DNA of 64,000 bases from Amyloporia xantha (GCA_036971615.1 JAYKKR010000007.1:1612001-1676000), one strand, 5' to 3'. Positions 37,960-50,584 are shown, counted from the stretch's first letter. The notes: a model not told the origin generated them from the letters alone. A program made the numbers and translations.

Positions 37960-39267
37960 TTACGAACAGAAACGCTCGCGCAATTTGACGGGGCCTTGTA
38001 TTCCTTCAAGGACTACAATTCCTTCTTCCTGTGCGAGCCTGATGTACTGCTTTAATTTCGAAACTCCGGCATCCTTGTAGACTTGGGGGCATTGCTGTAG
38101 TAGCAAGGTGCCAAGTTTGGAAAAGTGTACGCCGACTATGCCCTGGTCCAGCAAGGATGTCAGGACATCGAAAATGGGTACCAGGGAGCGAGGCACGGAG
38201 TTCGAGGCATCCGGATGTAGGCTCTTTAACCTGAAGGCGGTGGCGGACTTCTTACTAAGGGGTACCCTCGTCGTAGGAGAGGGACTAGACGTAAAGAAGT
38301 CGCCGTCTTCGGGCAACGACCGACTCCATCGGGATCCATTTGGAGCAGCAATTCCCGCTGAGGGTGCCGGCGCATTTAGCTTGACGGAAAATCGGTTAGA
38401 ATGTATGTCTGGGTCGTAACATACTGGACGTCACCTGTAACATCGAGATATCAGGCCATGTATAGATTGCGGTTGTCTTTGCACACTTGAGCCATCCATG
38501 CGCTTTTGTAGGCGCAATGTACTTGATACTGTATCCTTTCTCGAACAATTCATTGGAGGCGCGCATGAAATCTTGATCACCGGTGATCAAGATGATTGTA
38601 GCAGGCGGAGGGTTATTGAGCACCCATTTATCCATATCGGCTGTGTATTTTGAATAGAATTGTCAGAGGTACGCAGCAATATAAATGGTGACTCGTACCT
38701 ATGATCTTCTTGTCAACAACACCCTTCTTCCCATTATGAGGACAATTGATGAAGGAAACGCCACACGATTTGAGCGATCTACGGGAGGTCATGCATTTTT
38801 CGGATGCCAACTCCTTGTAATCCATATACGCTCTAAGGGTATCCAGTTGGCCGCATGTCTGGACAACTTGCATTATGTTATGAACGATGGCTTTCTCTTT
38901 AGTATTTCGGGATGAGAGCGGGCAATTCTCTGATCAATATCGCGTCAGCTTCATCTTGGGATCTAGGAGAGTTAACTGTGTCTTGATTCAGAAAGAAATG
39001 CCCACCGAAATCCCACCAGACTGATACTAGTGAATATACATTGTAGGCCGCCGGCTGGGCGTAGTTCAGGGCAGCATAGTGGTAGAAGTCGCCGCGCAAG
39101 ATAGCCGCAGGTGATGGATGAGGTACCCAATAGCCCTTTCGCACGCCGCTACTGGAAGGAGCGGGAGTGCGTCGGGAAGATGATTGGACCAACGACGTCG
39201 CAAATGCCTTCAGATTAGGTGACGCTCCTCGAAAGCGGTACTGTACATGTTTCTCCATCTGTAGCAT
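37960..39267 (-). CDS. NYN nuclease-like domain plus LOTUS/OST-HTH protein
   Basis: The start is at MLQMEKHVQYRF (39267; a second Met lies three codons on). A Ser/Pro-rich leader precedes YSLVSVWWDF, the NYN first strand carrying the acidic residue. Across introns follow CGQLDTLRAYMDYKELASE, SCGVSFINCPHNGKKGVVDK, and PATIILITGDQDFMRASNELFEKGYSI (given in pieces: PATIILITGDQDF then MRASNELFEKGYSI). These make up the NYN domain of limkain-b1/MARF1-type proteins. The C-terminus (SLVPIFDVLTSLLDQG, FSKLGTLLLQQ, YKDAGVSKLKQYIRLAQ) looks like a LOTUS/OST-HTH RNA-binding module, ending VKLRERFCS at 37960. The family joins a PIN-like RNase fold to LOTUS domains and acts on RNA. Exon boundaries around WWDF (38900-39010) are uncertain. 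A decayed paralog lies just downstream. Confidence 0.78.
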
Positions 39268-40046
39268 GATGAGGGTAAAGAAAAGTGAGGCAAAAGTTGA
39301 GTCCTTGTTATTTATATAGTACGAGATTGCAGCAATTACAGGGCATAGGGAATGAATACTTACCGTGACCCATGACAACTGTTCACATCTACACGAGGAT
39401 GCTAGAGAATTTGCTTTCACATATCAGCTGTGGCTGAAGTATCCGCTACGACGTGCTTGTTCGGCTCGAATGTGGTGTGCGCAGCATAGCTTGCCCTTCC
39501 CGGATTGTTTCTTCAGTCGATCCGCAGAAGAAGGCACGACACACGGTCTGCTATATTTGGGTACAGGTACTCGCTCCCTCTCGGCATATACAGGTGACCA
39601 GCTCTGTCAATCGCGAAGTTCTGAAGGTCTGATCAGAATTTTCAGTTCAAATGATGATAGTTTCACGGAACTGTGGCGTACCTGCTGGTTTTCCTCTGCG
39701 CCCTAACGGCGAAGAACGCGTCATTGACTACTCAAGGCGGCAATTCTCATGCGTTTATAACCAGTCCGCACCATGGCAAGGACAACGCTGAGGTATAGAA
39801 TTATGAGAATGGGTGCATCTGAAAAAGGTAATGCGTCAAGTCTATTTTCGAGAACGCTAAATTAATGTTTTGTCTCTCAGTCTCTATCATCAGCCCATGC
39901 GAAAAACTTGTCAAGATTATGCCGATTGATGATATACACATACTATCCACTGTGTCATACAAATACATTGATTCTTCCTGGAAACCCAACCTGGATATTG
40001 TCCGTAGCTCATGATATTGTCCAAGGTAATGTGTACATTGTACATG
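39268..40046. other. Intergenic
   Basis: About 780 bp between the NYN gene and Iwr1 (both minus strand); it includes the NYN promoter and the Iwr1 3' UTR. Open frames here are short and not recognised. Confidence 0.4.
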
Positions 40047-41486
40047 TTACCGCCATTCATGATCGCTGCTGTCACCGCGGGCCATTTCGTCGTAGTCTGA
40101 GTGCTCGTGGAAAACATCTAGTTTTAATCAAAAGGCGTAAGTCCCCCGAGTCAATTGACGCATTCGCCTAGAGATGGGGACAAAAGTGTACACACCGCTG
40201 CCTTCGCTTCCTTCGGACTCCTCCCATGTGTCTTCATCTGGATAATCGTTCTTGTACCAGTCTTCAGCTGCACATTCTCCCATTCAATACTGCGCTGAGA
40301 TCGAGGGAAAGGAGACAAACGCGCCATTTGAGTCCTCATCATCTGTATCATATACTTCCTCATCCTCATCCTCGTCATTCAACATCAGCTCCTCGGGCAC
40401 ATCGGTCCTATCACCAGATTCAACTCAGCTGCAAGCCTTGCACGATAATTGACGCTACACACAGGGTTCCAATGTTACCCATGCTCATGGACGGTTCGTA
40501 CAGCGCTTCGAATGTCGTTGGCCGCTGATAAAATACATCATACACGTAGTCGTTGTCGTCTCCTGTAAGCTTTCCACTCGCGCTCGGGGGCAGCGGTGAC
40601 ATTGACCCCGAAGGCGTCACGGTGCTTGTGTCCCCAACTACAAGTGAACTCGTTGAGATGATGTCGCAGAATACAAATCATTTGAGTGCATACTCTGAAG
40701 ATAGTCCCTGAGGAGCGGGAGAAACTTTGCGACCTCAGGGTCGACTTCGGAGCTAGTAGAAAGTGCAGAGGAAGACGGTATCGCGTCGTACATCGTGAAT
40801 CCGGACTCGGACTGCCGCAGCGCTTCTAGCTCCTTCGTAGACCATATTTTTGGTCTGATCAAGACGTACGTGAGGATAATATGAGAGCACACAAAATCAG
40901 TACATACGGTGCTGTAGGTATTCGGCGTTTTGCTGGGGGCTCGGATGTGGGCACCTCGCGCTTGATGATGGTGTACCTGTGGTTGGGGTTGTCTAGCTTT
41001 TGGGACCAATGTGTGGATGGTACAGATACATGAGAAGTAGCTTGCTCTATAATAGCTGGTGCAGACACAGATGTTGTCGGAACCTCTTTCTGTGCAGGTT
41101 GACGAGCGAGCGTGCTAAGACGAGTCTGTGTGCGAGCATCAGGGCTGCCTACTCACAAATTCAGAACTACATTAAGGGAGGATTGGCGGACCTGAAGATC
41201 TTTCTTTTGCTTCTCGTCATCCCATACATTCTGCTCAACCGTTGCCGCGAATTTGAAGAAATTGAGCGCGCCACGAGATCTCTTCCTGCGTGGGACGGCT
41301 TCAGGGTCGACAACTGAGATTTCCTTGAGCAGGATGCTTTAAATTGAGAAAACTGTAGCACTCACCAAGGCCATCGAGAGGCTCCTCGTTACGCTTGCGC
41401 TTAATGCGCAGAATCGCATAAGGACGTTCAGGATGCTCTGGCAGAGTTTCCCCTGCAGGAAGCTGTTCGTGCTGATCAAGTTGCAT
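40047..41486 (-). CDS. IWR1: RNA polymerase II nuclear-import factor Iwr1 (SLC7A6OS family)
   Basis: The start MQLDQHEQLPAG at 41486 is followed by YAILRIKRKRNEEPLDGL, the Iwr1 N-terminal signature, then RRKRSRGALNFFKFAATVE, and HRYTIIKREVP near 40965. The C-terminal Iwr1 domain has DDNDYVYDVFYQRP and the acidic block YDTDDEDSN, joined to AEDWYKNDYPDEDTWEES. A last exon encodes SDYDEMARGDSSDHEWR, with TAA at 40047-40049. The join DSN to AEDWY uses an intron of 57 nt (40268-40324) whose donor is GC, not GT. Iwr1 binds assembled RNA polymerase II and carries it through the nuclear pore. If the last intron were skipped, a different tail would end at 40128; the conserved acidic/aromatic tail favours 40047. 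Confidence 0.85.
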
Positions 41487-44192
41487 CGAGGTTCTGGAGA
41501 CTTGGGAGCTAATTTTGAGCAGTAGGGACTCTGGTCAAGGGAATATGCCGGGCTGTATGCAGTGGGCAAGTATATGGAAGAAGACAGAGCCAATGTCGAA
41601 CCGTGACAGTCGCGTCTAACGAGTCACATGATCGAGTCGAGATGGCCCTCAGCGTTCTGCTAAGTTGCAGGCTTTGCAGCATTGCTACAGCCAAGTTGGC
41701 TGGTTAACGAATACTCTTCATGTTTTATCGTAACTCAATGGCTCTTCTGCCTCTCATTTTTCATACAGTTTGCTGCCGTTCTGGATCAGATTTGAGAGGC
41801 AGCAGATACATATCACAACTGAGAAAACGTCTTCATGGCTGGCGCCTGGACTTCTCACCGATCTGATGAGTACACTTTTCCTTTACTATGTATTGTAACT
41901 GGTCCTGAAATATTCAATTGGCGTCGCCCTTCTCCTCGAGCGCTAATAAGGTGGATAATGTGCAACCTTTAAACGACACAGTGCTGACATATTAGTCGTG
42001 CTCATCTTTCAATGCCAGTGCGTAGAGCCACAGCCTAAATTATTTCTAAGTTACACACTACATTACAGTGATTACATATTACAAGTACCTACGAGTATGG
42101 AGAATACGCCGAGAGTTTAGAAAACAAAGCCGGAGAAAACTTGGAGAAAGTACGGCCCATGATACACGGATGGTAAGCCTATATCGGTTTCTGGCATTGC
42201 GATCACTGCAGCCTGGTGACCCACCCGTATCAGATCTCAGGCCTTCGAACAGGCTTCATCACTCCCTCGCCTTCTTGTGCTGTCTCTGAGTAATCATGGA
42301 CATTCACCCAGAGCATGGAGAGTCCTTACCGCTGTCGTTGGTCAGTTTTCATTGGTGGACCATCTTCCGTTTCGACCTGTTCCAGGTGCGAACGTCTCGT
42401 AGTCTAGCCTTGATGTTATCCATCCGGCGTCTGCAGCGAGCTCCGTATACAGCGCTCGCTGCGCAATCGTGGCATCGTGGATCTTTCGTAACGCGAGATT
42501 CCCCTCATAGCGAGCTCCATCCTTTCAGCGAGTTATCATCACGAATCACCCTCGGTGAAACCCAGAGACAGATGTATAAGATCGAAACGGACGCTCCCTG
42601 GAAATAGGCGACGACCGACGAATTGGACAGTGCCAATCGATATCTCGGTCGCGTGCCCATTCGAATTCGACGTCGCTTGTTCACTATTCGAATTCAGCGA
42701 TCAGCACGTCATCCAATTCAGGTACCTCCTGTAAGCTCCTGTGGCTTGCGGCTCTACGTCGGCTCTTTCGGATTCGTTTCTCGTGCTTGAACTTAAACGA
42801 TGGCGCCCGGCCGCGCGCGCCGCGGACGTCTCCTCGATACGAGGCACAGGAGCGACGGATATATATCATACTTACGGCATCCGTGGTACGTCACAGTGAA
42901 CGTGCGAGATCAGCGCGTTCGGAAGGAGAGACAAGGGCAGATTGACTTGGTCTTCGGTGGGAGAAGTGGGTGGGGTGCGCCATGACGTGGTCAGGTCGCT
43001 TCCGTTGCTTTGTGGGGGTGGCTGCACTAGAAGATGCTCCAAGGTGGTGTGTCTCATGCTATAACCCGCAGTTCTCATTCCTCTGACTGGAAGCGACGTA
43101 GCAGCCGGATGACCTCTCGTACGCGCATGATACCCCAGATATCCACGATGAGGGCGCGAGGCGTCATATGTATTTGCAGTTCCGCCTCGCTTGCATGGCG
43201 GCCGTCCTCAAGCGGCTGATACCATTTCGATTCGTAAAAAACAGTATGTTGCACACCCTTTCATTACAGAGCTTGTGCATTTCACTGCGGCGCCCAGGCA
43301 TGGAAGCCATCAATCCAGTCGCGACTAGTGCGTGTGCAAAGATGAACACTCGGAACGTACCTCCCGAGAATCTGGCTTTTATGCTGTCCCTGATCTCAGT
43401 TTGGCCTAATGTCAACAGTTGAGTGGCGTTTGCAGGGTTCGCCTGGTGCCTTCAGCGCATTCACCCGAAGACTTGTCACGGAGTGGTATCCACTGGAGGC
43501 AGTGCCCAATTGCAAGCCGCCGAAAATTAGACGAAAATTGGATGGAGATTTGATCCAGTGTTCAGAGCTCCAAATAATGAGCATCGTAAATTGAAACAGA
43601 GCCCTATGATTGGCTGGGAGTGCCACATTTATCTTGTTGTCCAAGATCGTTATCATCTGTGAGCCGTTTTCTCTGCATAATCGGAACCCAGATAGTGTGT
43701 TTTGCCCCCGGTGATCTCGTTGCTAATTGTGTCGAGAGGGCCACTATAAGGAGAGGTGTATTACGTTTTGAGGTGATTAGGTTCCGTGTCATAGGCGGAC
43801 GGAAATAAAAAGCTGATTGAGGATATGAACTCTATAATCATGTGGCCGGAAGCACATGTTGTTTGTTCACAGGTCTAATTGAGAAGAGGCCGTGAAAGTC
43901 GTGGAACAGAACGAAGACAGCACTATTGGGTTCCGGCCCACTGGGGGACATTGATTGTGAGCGCTCGCCAACACCGTCGCTCCGCACGGAGGTGGATGCT
44001 ACTGCTCTTTAAAGGTCTCCCAGTCAACTCCCAGTGAAACTGAAGCTACTTTCTGACCTTGGCTATCAAGGAAAGTCCTAAGGCAGCCCTGGAAACGATT
44101 ACCGAGTAATTGTTCCAACTTATACCATGAGCCTATGTATATACCGGTGTTGCCTATTAGCTATCGGCGTGCCGAATGAATCGGAATGATAG
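41487..44192. other. Long region without recognised gene
   Basis: About 2.7 kb between divergent Iwr1 and the phytochrome locus. Open frames on both strands are below about 105 codons and overlap one another (for example 43168-43422 on plus and 43164-43415 on minus). None matches a family I know. A GC-rich patch (about 42800-42860) precedes possible weak coding stretches. It may hold regulatory sequence, a fast-evolving small gene or a non-coding RNA. Confidence 0.3.
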
Positions 44193-44567
44193 ATGGCGTC
44201 ACCAGGGGATAGGCTGGCTAGCGAAAGGATCGAGGATGATCAGAGATCAAAGCTCTCAGATTCCGTATACCGAACACTGAGACTGAGCATAAACCTCCTT
44301 TTACCACAATTGGCTGCCCTGCTCATCGTCGAGGACGTCGTCGAGAGGGTGCGACTCGGAACGGTACCCGGCTGCTGGCGGCTGCTAGACCGTGCCCAGC
44401 GGCTCCAGCCTTCGCTGTCGCGAGCAATTCGCCAGCCTGTCGGTGCTCACGTGCCGGTTTGGGTCGCCAAATTAGACAGTATGATCCACAGCGTCCGTCC
44501 TCCGCGCAGGCTCTGGTTTGCCGCTTTCCTCCTTACCATCACCATCTACTTAGCTCATGTCCTCTGA
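44193..44567 (+). CDS. Hypothetical 124-residue ORF with hydrophobic C-terminus
   Basis: An open frame MASPGDRLASERIEDD... of 124 residues with an internal hydrophobic stretch (SINLLLPQLAALLIVE) and a C-terminal one (LWFAAFLLTITIYLAHVL). It would resemble a tail-anchored membrane protein. Its stop codon overlaps the phytochrome ATG by 11 bases. No homology is recognised. It may instead be chance coding in the phytochrome leader: the sequence cttag at about 44551 could be the acceptor of a 5' UTR intron ending just before the phytochrome ATG. Low confidence that it is translated. Confidence 0.3.
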   Translation: MASPGDRLASERIEDDQRSKLSDSVYRTLRLSINLLLPQLAALLIVEDVVERVRLGTVPGCWRLLDRAQRLQPSLSRAIRQPVGAHVPVWVAKLDSMIHSVRPPRRLWFAAFLLTITIYLAHVL

Positions 44568-47500
44568 AGACGATGCCCAACGACTGAATGAGGCTCCATC
44601 GCGCTCGACACAGCGCAGTTCCACGTCTGCCTCCTATGTCTATCCTGTTCGCTCGCTTTTGAGCGGGATCAGGCCCGGCGCGGGGCAGCAAGTAGTCACA
44701 GGTGTTTCGGGTGAGCTCCTATTCAGCGACGATCATGTTCATTTGCAGACGGACCTCTACTTTCAGAAGAGCTCAAGCAGCCGGTTCCTCCCCAAAAGCA
44801 TGCGAAGGACCCTGGAGCCGGAGACGTTCTCCACGAGGCGCAGATCAGGGAACCCCTACCTCGCTCGATCAGCAGCCGGGACGTGCACTCTTCTTCTCCC
44901 CCCGTCATGTCTCCCTCCTCTGAGGCCTCCTCCGCGCGCCCTGCTGACAGGCGGCGCAAGCACCGCGAGGCCAACTTTCGCGATTTCTCACCCGATGAAA
45001 ACTCCATGTCACATCGAACCTTCTCAACAACGCACGGTTCTTCTCCATCCATCATGTCTCCCTCTGAGGCCTCCTCCGTGCGAACTCCAGGCTCGGATGC
45101 GTCTACCGACAGGCGGCGCAAGCACCGCGAGGCCAACTTTCGCGATTTCTCACCTGACGAAGACCCCATGTCGCGTCGAACCTTCTCCACAATACACGAG
45201 AGCTACTTCCCTCCAGCGCATTCGGGTATCCCCGCGCACACTGCAGCTGTAGTGTACACCAGTGGCCCCACAGGGGAGCCTGTAATGTACACCCCCTCGG
45301 AGGGTGACGCAGAGGACATGGTGGAGAACAGGCTACTGGACTACGAGGCGCGGCACCCGGTGCAGTTCTCCGAGGTAGCAGCAGAAGCGTTTGCGGAGGC
45401 GGCGGACATACTGGCCAGCCCATCGTCCCCCGATTTCGGATTTGACGCGACAGTGCACTCGCACTTTTCGCATGCCGGTATCGTACATCTGCCGCCTCGG
45501 GACGACGAGTCTGGTCCTTCGTCTGTATCTTCGCGATCTGCCGGCTCAGGGTCAAGAGGCAGGAGCAGTCGTAGCCCTGGGGACTCTGCCGACGAATTGC
45601 ATCCGCGGTCCGCACCCGAAAACCTGAGCATCACGCACCTACCATCGACACAGGGGTCGCGCCCGGCGAGTCCTCTCCTGAACAGTGCCGCAACTGGATC
45701 GGGGAGTAGCATGACGAGCTCGTCGGGATCAGAGAGTGCCCGCATCTCGTTCAGATACGAACATGTACGGGACGAGGGGGGTCACCATCTGATCGTGGGA
45801 CGCGAAGGGACTCTTACCAAGTGCGAAGACGAGGTGAGAATAACCGATTAAAATAGTTTTGGACGTGTTCTGACGTGTTGCTAGCCTATTCGGACGCCAG
45901 GCGCTGTGCAAGGTTTTGGCATTTTGATTGCGGTGGAAGAGGACGACGAGACAGGAAAGCTGGCTGTGCGACAAGTTTCCGAGGTATGTCAACGTGTATT
46001 CATATATCCAGGATTCTTTCTTGACGTTCGTCCTTGCAGAATTCGATGGAGCTCATGGGTCTCTCTCCCAAATATCTGTTCTCTCTGGATTGCTTCAGCC
46101 AGACGCTCCCGGATCAGCAAAGCGACGTTCTGTTTGACAATATGCAGTATTTGAGCGACACATCGATGTCTGCAGAAGAACAGGCGGAAAATCTGCACGT
46201 CTTCATGCTTAGTGGGTGGGGAGAACCTGGCACGGCACTGTTGGATAGCAAAAGCACTGATCCTCAACGACGGCGGAGTTGGACGTGTTGGTGTGCGGCA
46301 CATCGGCCACAAATGAGTGCACCGGCGAACATGGCCTCAAATGGCGAGGGCAGCAGCACGCGGAGCGGCACGAATTACAGCAATCTGATTGTGCTCGAGT
46401 TCGAACTGGAGAAGGATACGTTCAACCCTCTTTATCCACCGGTTGTATCGGACGACGGGTCGTCGTTCCTATCGGGCGTGTCATCGCCCTCTGACGGGTC
46501 AAGGTCGAGCAACTCGCAGTCGAATTCGGGCTCCGGCAGCTCTGGGCGGACACTTGTATCCTCTGCAAGCTCGGAAGACAGACTTGTCACTCCCGACGAT
46601 TCGACGTCAAGTTTGGTCAACAGTGACCCGTCCGTCGTGTCCGCTGCCGATATATCCCCCACGCCGTCTCAGGAAAGCTCTCCGTACAATTATTCGACGC
46701 AAGAGGAGTGGATGCCTAGCCCCGAAGACATTCTGGAGAGCACAACGAGTCGTGCGAAACCCCTGCTAGCTCTGGAGCGTCTTCGGCGGACGCGGAGAGG
46801 CCCCCCGGAACCTCCATTGTCTCCAGGTGCCTCGTCTACAAGCCGCCGCAGTGGATCTCAGCGCAGGCGGCGGGGAGCGGGTGCAGTGGGGATGATGGAT
46901 GTGTTCGCGGTGATGGCGCAAATCAACGAACAGCTCGGCGCTGCGCCGGACCTCGAGACGTTCCTGAAGGTCGTCGCGGGCGTGATCAAGGACCTGACGC
47001 AGTTTCACCGCGTCCTGGTGTACCAGTTCGACGAGATATGGAACGGGCAGGTCGTGGCGGAGTTAGTGGACTGGAACAAGACGCATGACCTGTTCAGAGG
47101 TTTGCATTTCCCGGCCACTGATATTCCAGCACAGGTGAGTGTCCCTGTAGGTGTAGAAGGTTCGACACTGAGCGACGAGCAGGCGCGTCATTTGTATGCC
47201 CTGAGTGAGTTGATTTCGCGGGTGTCGTGGGGCTAGTCGCTCAAGTTAGAGCGTTGCAGATAAAGTTCGGCTTTTGTATGACCGGGGCCAACCCACTGCT
47301 CGTCTGGTGGTCAGGAGTAAGAAGGACCTTGAAACACCTCTAGTACGTGATTTGTACAGTCTTTCTACCTTACTTCATGGATCTGGCAGGATATGACCCA
47401 TTGCTACCTCCGTGCAATGAGCCCAATTCATCTGAAATGTTGGTGCTGGCTTTGCTTTCTACTGCTTCCGCGCTAAATTTGATGTAGATCTCGAAAACAT

Positions 47501-50500
47501 GGGCGTCCGAGCCTCAATGTCGGTGGTAAGTAATCTGACATTGTTTCGAATTTGATGAAAAGTTGATGTGCTTGATGCTAGTCCATCATCGCATTCGGGA
47601 ACCTGTGGGGACTAGTGGCATGTCACTCGTACGGCCCACACGGCATGCGTGTTTCGTTCCCCGTCCGCCAAATGCTGCGATTGCTCAGCCAGTCTATCTC
47701 ACGCAACATTGAACGCCTCAGCTACGCGCAACGCCTGCATACCCGCAAACTGGTATCTTGCCGATCCTCATTGTCCGCAGAAGCTGTCGTTCATATATCC
47801 CGGTTTTTAGATCAACACCATGCCCTCAGAACAGCACCCGACTGGCTACATTGTATCCAATGCTGACGATCTCCTTGGTCTGTTTGACGCGGATTACGGC
47901 GTGCTCGTTATTGGTGAAGGCGCTAAGATCCTCGGCCCGAATCTGCACGGCCAAGAGATCCTCATTGTAGCTGAGTATCTGCGCTTGAAACAATTTGAGT
48001 GAGCGTAACGCTTCTCAGCGGAGTAACAATTCTGACTTACTTTCTACTAGGACAATCCAAGTTTCGCAAGCTGTGACCCAAGACTATCCGGATCTACAAT
48101 TGACGACTGGATTAGAGATCATTGCCGGCCTTCTCTATGTCCCTCTGTCTGCCGGTGGAAGGGATTTCATCGCCTTCTTGCGGAAAGGCCAGCCTCGTCA
48201 AGTTCGCTGGGCCGGTCGGCCCTACAAATATGGTGAACAGCAGAATGTCCTGGAACCGCGAACATCGTTCCGAATGTGGTCAGAAACCGTAGCTGGTCGT
48301 TCTCGTGCGTGGTCAGACGAGCATTTGGAGACAGCGGGAGTTCTCGCCTTAGTCTACGGAAAGGTTGGCAGTTTCGCGAAGTAGCAGTCGTAGCTGGTGT
48401 GCTTACGGATAGTATACAGTTCATCGAAGTTTGGAGGCAGAAGGAAAACGCATTGCAAACCACGAAGTTAACGAATCTATTATTATCAAACGCTAGTCAC
48501 GAAGGCCAGTGCAAGCTGTCTCCTTTGTGACGGGCCACTAATCTGACCAATTATGCAGTCCGGACCCCTCTCAATCATATCATAAAGTCAGTTTGTTGGT
48601 ATAATACCTTGTTCTGCCACATTTTAACCCTGGCGTATGTAGTTATTTGGAACTGGCTTTGAATGGCTCCCTGGACACCGAGACGCGCGAAAATCTCAGC
48701 CAGTCGCATGCTGCATCGAAAGTGAGTACTCGAAGTAGTCATCGCAAACGAAGATACCTGACCTGCGACCACAGAGCTTGCTTTTCACGATTAATGATTT
48801 GCTGGTACGCATCCACGATACACGACGCATACAACTGCTCGAACAACCTTCGCACGATTTGCAGGATCTCACACGCCTGGAGAGCGGTAATGAAACTTCG
48901 TTCAACGAGGTCTTCAATTTGCGTCGGGCTATCGAAGACGCCACTCTTCTATACAGAAACGAAGCATCCCGCCGAGGACTGAACTTCAAGTTAGACGTGT
49001 CTAGCTGCCCGAGGATGGTTGTGGGCGATGCACGCAAGATCCGGACAGTAGTTGCCAATCTGACTGCCAATGCCTGTGCGTGACTTACTCGCTGCTGTTG
49101 TCGTTGATCTATAGTGTCGTTCCTAGTGAAATACACTGAGCAGGGTTCCATCTCCGTTCAATGTCATGCATTTGATGAACCAATAGGGCTGCGGACTACA
49201 GACAATATTGCGGTTGAGATTGTCGTATCAGATACTGGATGTGGAATCCCCGCGGATAAGCTGGAGTATATTTTCAGGGAATTCGAACAGGTCGAGAGCA
49301 CACCGCAGAAACCAAATTCGCAAGGTCTTGGTAAGTCCCAAGCTTTGCCGCAGACAGCAATTCACTCATGGCTTCGCCTACACTTCTTAGGGCTAGGACT
49401 AGCTATTGTCGCGCGAATTGTGGAACAACTTGGAGGCCAGCTCCGGGTTGATTCTAAGATCAACGAAGGCAGTCGATTTTCCTTCCTCATTCCTTTTGCT
49501 ATAGACGTGAGGAGTGTCACCCAGTCAGCATCATCTGGGTCAGTCTCATCGTCTGGGTCGCAGCTCCAATCACGCGACCCCAGCGCTGGTGTTCGAGGAA
49601 ATCAGATAGACAACTTGGTGGAAGCGCTTTCTACTCATCATGTGGGCGATTTGCGGCACACTACTTCAAGTGGCCGTTCCCGCAGTTATCTGGACGATGT
49701 TGACAACGCCTTACAGTGGGAATGTGACAAGATTCAAATGACGGGCTATAGTACTCCTTCAGTTCCTGCAGTAGTTGACGAGTCCGGCCTCACAGCTCAG
49801 GTTTTCCGAACTGAGACACCTCCCAAGCTATATGTTAACGACTGCCAAACGACCATCGGAACGTCTAGGAGGGTCAGTCAAGCGCAGACACCGCCAAACT
49901 GCAAGTCGTCGTCGAGCAGTCGCAGATCAGGACAGTCAGGGGCTCGTAGCGCTACTTCACGTAGTGTACGTTCAGACAGCGGTTTCACCCCCAAGCTGAG
50001 GTTGCTTATTGTTGAAGTGAGTCATAGTGCACGATTGTATAGCTCAAATTGACACCTTACAGGATAATGATATTAACCGTATGATATTGGCGAAGCGGCT
50101 GTCGCTTGATGGCCATAACGTTGTCAATACCACGAACGGTCTTGAAGGAGTCGAGATGTTACAATCCGACTTTGAATTTGATTGCGTCCTCATGGATCTC
50201 CAGTATGTCACCTTTACTGCGCAGGCCTTGTAACTGATATTATCATGTAGGATGCCTCTCCTGAACGGATTTGAGGCGACAGAGCGCATTCGCAAGATGG
50301 AGCAAAGTCGAGAAGGAGACTTCCACCGAATCTCCCATCGACTCAATGGTCGAATACCAATCTTTGCTGTCTCGGCCTCCCTCTTCGAGGACCAGCGGGA
50401 GGAACTCTTTAAGCTTGGATTCGACGGGTGGATTCTGAAGCCCATTGACTTTAAGCGATTGAAAATCATTCTTCGCGGTGTCGTTGACGCCGTACAGCGC

Positions 50501-50584
50501 GGAAAGGATGTCTATCACCCTACTTCTAGCTGGGAGGTGGGCGGCTGGTTGAGAAAGCTCAACAGTGCCCCTGATGACGTATAG
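44557..50584 (+). CDS. Fungal phytochrome, hybrid histidine kinase
   Basis: The start is MSSEDDAQRLNEAP. A Ser/Pro-rich N-terminal extension of about 350 residues precedes the photosensory core. The PAS domain begins TKCEDEPIRTPGAVQGFG (joined across an intron near 45834-45885), whose Cys is the expected biliverdin attachment site. The PAS domain carries a long Ser-rich insertion (about 46400-46870). The GAF domain has FHRVLVYQFDE and the PATDIPAQARHLY motif, and is followed by a PHY region. The output is a kinase: H-box NASHEVRTPLN, N-box region VVANLTANA, G boxes DTGCGIP and GLGLGLAIV. A C-terminal receiver (LLIVEDNDINRM, phospho-acceptor Asp in VLMDLQMP, Lys in LKPID) ends at 50584. The H-box itself is split by a 54-nt GC-AG intron (48505-48558). 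Red/far-red sensing with His-to-Asp phosphotransfer is the known role of the family. Confidence 0.92.
44946..45190 (+). repeat. In-frame 162-bp (54-residue) duplication in phytochrome N-terminus
   Basis: DRRRKHREANFRDFSPDE occurs at 44946 and again at 45108, exactly 162 bp apart. Similarity continues through the flanking MS-RTFST and MSPSEASS segments. The copies differ at a few bases, so the duplication is not very recent. It lies in the disordered extension before the PAS domain. Confidence 0.85.
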
